From Halohasta litorea (GTDB lineage Archaea; Halobacteriota; Halobacteria; Halobacteriales; Haloferacaceae), in contig NZ_JANHDJ010000001.1 in the NCBI RefSeq assembly GCF_024494645.1, forward strand, positions 558,001 through 622,000: DNA of 64,000 bases, read 5' to 3'. Below the pieces are notes generated by a model, which worked only from the letters and a program-made list of their open reading frames with translations, did not search any database and was not told the origin of the DNA. The translations under genes and the position numbers were made by a program. The first letter of the stretch is position 1, and every line of letters begins with the position of its first letter. Of the stretch, positions 61,430 through 64,000 are shown in pieces.

Positions 61430-61552
61430 TTAGATGATTTTATAATAGATATCCGCATCTTTTGTATATTTAATGCTACTTTGAAGGCCTCGGTACTCAT
61501 AGGGCTCGTCACCGACAGGTGCCACCCCGTCTCGGAGCGGTGCGTTCGTCAT
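61430..61552 (-). pseudogene. Possible truncated gene start at the island boundary
   Basis: ATG at 61552 starts a 40-codon frame whose first 25 residues (MTNAPLRDGVAPVGDEPYEY) have normal haloarchaeal composition. The frame then enters AT-rich DNA at about 61490 and reads Lys/Ile/Tyr until a TAA at 61430. This looks like a native gene whose 3' part was replaced by the island. A CTTAAAAAGG element at about 61608-61618 could have been its promoter, shared divergently with the thioesterase gene. Confidence 0.35.
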
Positions 61553-61639
61553 CGGCCAGTCGACCCAACGACCAACACCCCAAAGACGGTTTCCATCGGG
61601 TCGACTGGCCTTTTTAAGTAGCCTGTGTTTACTAAACCC

Positions 61640-62083
61640 ATGCCAACCGTCCAGGACACCTTCATCGAGAACCGCCACCGCGTCCAACCCAACCACACCA
61701 ACAACTACGAGACGGCCCACGGGGGGATCGTCATGAAGTGGATGGACGAGGTCGGCGCGATGGCGGCGATGCGGTTTGCGGGCGAGACCTGCGTGACCGC
61801 GAGCATCGACCAGATGAACTTCCGGCGGCCGATCCCCCAGGGCGATACCGCCTTCATCCAGGCCTATGTCTTCGACCACGGCGAGACGAGTATTAAAGTC
61901 CGACTCCGGGCCTTCCGCGAACAGCCACGCAGCGGCGAGCGAACCTTGACCACCGAGAGTGTCTTCGTCTTCGTCGCGCTGGGCGACGACGGCACCCCGA
62001 CCCCGGTGCCCGAACTCACTGTCGAGTCCGATCGGGATGCCGAGCTCCAGGACGCCGCCCGCGAGTGGGCCGAAACCGAGTAA
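61640..62083 (+). CDS. Acyl-CoA thioesterase (hotdog fold)
   Basis: 147 residues. The hotdog thioesterase pattern includes NHTNNYETAHGGIVMKWMDE (18-37), with the Asn/Asp of the active site, CVTASIDQMNFRRPIPQGDT (55-74) and TTESVFVFVALGDDG. Single-domain acyl-CoA thioesterases of this type hydrolyse medium- or long-chain acyl-CoA. ATG at 61640, 22 nt after a TTTTTAAG element (61611-61618), suggests a leaderless transcript. Confidence 0.85.
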   Translation: MPTVQDTFIENRHRVQPNHTNNYETAHGGIVMKWMDEVGAMAAMRFAGETCVTASIDQMNFRRPIPQGDTAFIQAYVFDHGETSIKVRLRAFREQPRSGERTLTTESVFVFVALGDDGTPTPVPELTVESDRDAELQDAAREWAETE

Positions 62084-62107
62084 TCCCTCGGCGACTAACA
62101 GCCCCCA

Positions 62108-63703
62108 ATGACCCGGCTCGCCGTTTTCCTCACGACCCTCTTGCTCCTGTCGGCCGGAGTCGCCCCGGCGGTTGTGACCGCCGGACCCACTCCCAGTGGC
62201 AGTATTGACTCCGGGTCGCTGTCGTCGGCCCAGTCGCCATCACCCATCTCAACGGGGTCATCGACCACCTCGACACCCCAGGTAGCGAGTGAATCCGGGC
62301 CTGACTCACGGCTCGGCTGTGTCGACGGGGTCTGCCACGACGACGAACTCGGGTTCGACGAGCCGACGAACCTCACCGACGAGGAACTCGATCGGCTGGT
62401 CGACCGATCGATGGCCCGCGTCGAGGAGCTCCGTGGCGAGCAGTTCGACTCGACTGTCGACGTCGAGGTCCGAAGCCGCGAGTCGTTCCGCGCCGACAGC
62501 GTCCTGACCAACTCCACACGTACCGATAGCTTCCAGCAGTGGAACGACCAGGTCTGGGAGGCGCTGTTCGTCGTCGGCGAAGACCAGCGGTCGGCCGAGG
62601 CGATCGATTCGACCGTCGGCGCGGCCGTCAACGGCTTTTATATGCCATCGGAGGACCAGATCGTCATCGTCTCCTCGACGCCCGACGAACCGACCGTCAG
62701 CGAGCGGACGCTGGTCCACGAACTCGTCCACGCGTGGCAGGACCAACAGTACGATCTGACGAGCCCGGAGTATCGCGCGGCCACACAGGACGCTGATCTC
62801 GCAGTCGACGGCGTCGTCGAGGGCGAAGCGGGCTACATCGAAGCCCGCTACGAGGAGCGCTGTGCCGCGGGGCAATGGGCGTGTCTCGACGAACCAGCTA
62901 CCGCAGGCAGCAACAGTGACTCGCCCAGCAATCAGGGCATCCTGCTGACCTTGCTCCAGCCGTACTCCGACGGCCCGGCCTACATCCACGAGGTCAGGTC
63001 GACCGAGGGATGGGACGGCGTCGGCGAGCGTGTCGCCTCGCCGCCCGAGACGACAAGCACCATCATCCACGGCGAGCCACCCGAGGCCGCGTCGCTCGAC
63101 GTTGCCGACGAGTCGACCGACGGCTGGCAACGGTATCCCGACGAGGGTGTCGGCGGCGCGGAGACCGTCGGCGAGGCCTCGATCTACGTCATGTTCTGGT
63201 ATCAGGCCGCCGAGTACGGGGCCGACACGGTCGACACCGATTCGCTGCGGCAGGCCACCGGCGCGTACGACCAGTACAACTACTCCGCCGCGCCGTCCGA
63301 CGGCTGGGTCGGTGACAAGCTCTACCCCTACACACGCGGCGACGACGACGGCTACGTCTGGACGACCCAGTGGGAGTCGACCCAAGATGTCTCCGAGTTC
63401 GTCGAGGCCTACGGTGGAATCCTGGATGCCCACGACGCCACCGAAACCGATTCGGGTGCCTACGTCGTCTCGGATGGCTCGTTCAGCGGCGCCTACGCGG
63501 TCGATGTCACCGACACCCGCGTCACGATCGTCCACGCACCCACAGAGGAGGGGCTGTTTGAATTACGACCGGCGCTTGAACCGACAGCGATCAACGACAG
63601 CGCTGGACCGGCAGTTCTCGAAGACGACATCCCCGGCTTTGGCGTGGCGGCTGCGGTGGCCGCGCTGGTCGCGTTCGTCGCTGTCGGGCGGCGGCTGCGC
63701 TGA
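62108..63703 (+). CDS. Hvo_1808 family surface protein with HExxH motif and PGF-type tail
   Basis: 531 residues. Signal peptide (1-25) ending VTAG, a Ser/Thr-rich linker, then a mostly extracellular domain. A zinc-protease-like motif LVHELVHAWQDQQYD is at about 202-216. A C-terminal PGFGVAAAVAALVAFVAVG segment with an RRLR cap is a PGF-CTERM-like sorting signal, the second in this window. Hvo_1808 family proteins are haloarchaeal surface proteins. The HExxH motif suggests a metallopeptidase, not proven. A 24-bp gap follows the thioesterase. Confidence 0.78.
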   Translation: MTRLAVFLTTLLLLSAGVAPAVVTAGPTPSGSIDSGSLSSAQSPSPISTGSSTTSTPQVASESGPDSRLGCVDGVCHDDELGFDEPTNLTDEELDRLVDRSMARVEELRGEQFDSTVDVEVRSRESFRADSVLTNSTRTDSFQQWNDQVWEALFVVGEDQRSAEAIDSTVGAAVNGFYMPSEDQIVIVSSTPDEPTVSERTLVHELVHAWQDQQYDLTSPEYRAATQDADLAVDGVVEGEAGYIEARYEERCAAGQWACLDEPATAGSNSDSPSNQGILLTLLQPYSDGPAYIHEVRSTEGWDGVGERVASPPETTSTIIHGEPPEAASLDVADESTDGWQRYPDEGVGGAETVGEASIYVMFWYQAAEYGADTVDTDSLRQATGAYDQYNYSAAPSDGWVGDKLYPYTRGDDDGYVWTTQWESTQDVSEFVEAYGGILDAHDATETDSGAYVVSDGSFSGAYAVDVTDTRVTIVHAPTEEGLFELRPALEPTAINDSAGPAVLEDDIPGFGVAAAVAALVAFVAVGRRLR

Positions 63704-63751
63704 CGGGGCCATCCCGTCTCCTTTTTGAGACCGCCACCCGAATCGGGAGCC

Positions 63752-64000
63752 ATGACCGATCCTACGTTCGATATCGTCTCTCCCGAAGCGATCCGTTCGG
63801 GACGGGCGACCGACGCCTACTTCGAGCGCACCGAGTCGACGCTGCGAGCGGCCGACCGCAACCCACACGTCGCCGCCGAGGTGACCGCCGACCAGTTCCC
63901 CGACGGCGAGTTCGAACTGCTGGCAGGCCTCAAGGACGCCGCCGTCCTCCTCTCCGAACGATCGGTCGACGTCGACGCGATCCCGCCGGGGCGGCTGTTC
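63752..64000 (+). CDS. pncB: Nicotinate phosphoribosyltransferase, N-terminal part (runs off window)
   Basis: 83 residues before the window ends. The start MTDPTFDIVSPEAIRSGRAT and the stretch NPHVAAEVTADQFPDGEFEL match haloarchaeal nicotinate phosphoribosyltransferase, which turns nicotinate and PRPP into nicotinate mononucleotide for NAD synthesis. The catalytic domain lies beyond the window. The ATG at 63752 has a CTTTTTG run about 25 bp upstream. Confidence 0.8.
   Translation, partial: MTDPTFDIVSPEAIRSGRATDAYFERTESTLRAADRNPHVAAEVTADQFPDGEFELLAGLKDAAVLLSERSVDVDAIPPGRLF

Overview
The window is chromosomal DNA from a halophilic archaeon (class Halobacteria). Three things show this. The proteins are strongly acidic and Asp/Glu-rich, and the DNA is GC-rich. 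Many genes begin with an ATG about 20-26 nt downstream of a TATA-like element, which is the leaderless pattern. The gene content is archaeal and haloarchaeal: TFE, SRP19, Gar1, aTrm56, TmcA, Trm5, PGF-CTERM surface proteins, haloarchaeal DUF families, an Azf-type glucose-6-phosphate dehydrogenase and a haloarchaeal gas-vesicle cluster. The closest relatives are probably in the Halorubrum/Halohasta/Haloferax order, but that is an inference from gene content only.

Layout. 0-2.8 kb: end of a zinc-ribbon protein gene, a spacer with paired repeats, UPF0058, a MOSC protein and Trm5. 2.8-5.9 kb: a BtuCDF-type cobalamin/chelate importer. 6-12 kb: information-processing genes (SRP19, Gar1, a presenilin-like protease, a PUA protein, the TFE-DUF2110-NYN operon, aTrm56), a peroxiredoxin and an HD protein. 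12.1-16.9 kb: a winged-helix protein and a type IV pilus ATPase/membrane platform pair. 17-23.5 kb: CysS, several haloarchaeal DUF proteins, a CbiX-DR2241 pair, Trm112 and a receiver protein without its phospho-acceptor Asp. 23.5-28.4 kb: an inositol-phosphatase-family protein, two PH-domain membrane proteins and a KDPG-type aldolase. 28.5-31.7 kb: the B12-dependent ribonucleotide reductase. 32.2-36.2 kb: the trpDFEG operon behind paired TGTACA boxes. 36.4 kb: tRNA-Val(GAC). 36.8-44.5 kb: a pilin-like surface protein, a serine peptidase, a glycosyltransferase and TmcA.

44.7-53.4 kb is the accessory core: a gas-vesicle locus. gvpA and gvpO run leftward; gvpF-G-H-(I position)-J-K-L-M run rightward. 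No gvpC, gvpN, gvpD or gvpE is visible. Converging on gvpO is a four-gene operon of unfamiliar, very acidic proteins (44757-47584). The last of these resembles the protein in the gvpI position, and the first shares an LLTDGG-plus-acidic-tract layout with GvpO. This operon is the best candidate for an undescribed system here.

53.4-64 kb: DUF5790, MptD-like, Azf, a ZIP-like transporter with an SBP56 protein, DUF1059 and an MFS exporter. Then comes an AT-rich single-gene island (about 60.64-61.49 kb) that looks foreign and may have cut a neighbouring gene. After it lie a thioesterase, an Hvo_1808-type surface protein and the start of nicotinate phosphoribosyltransferase.

Genes that may work together: the importer, the CbiX-DR2241 pair and the B12-dependent reductase share a corrinoid theme. 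The pilus machinery and PGF-CTERM proteins serve the cell surface. The gas-vesicle genes form one assembly system.
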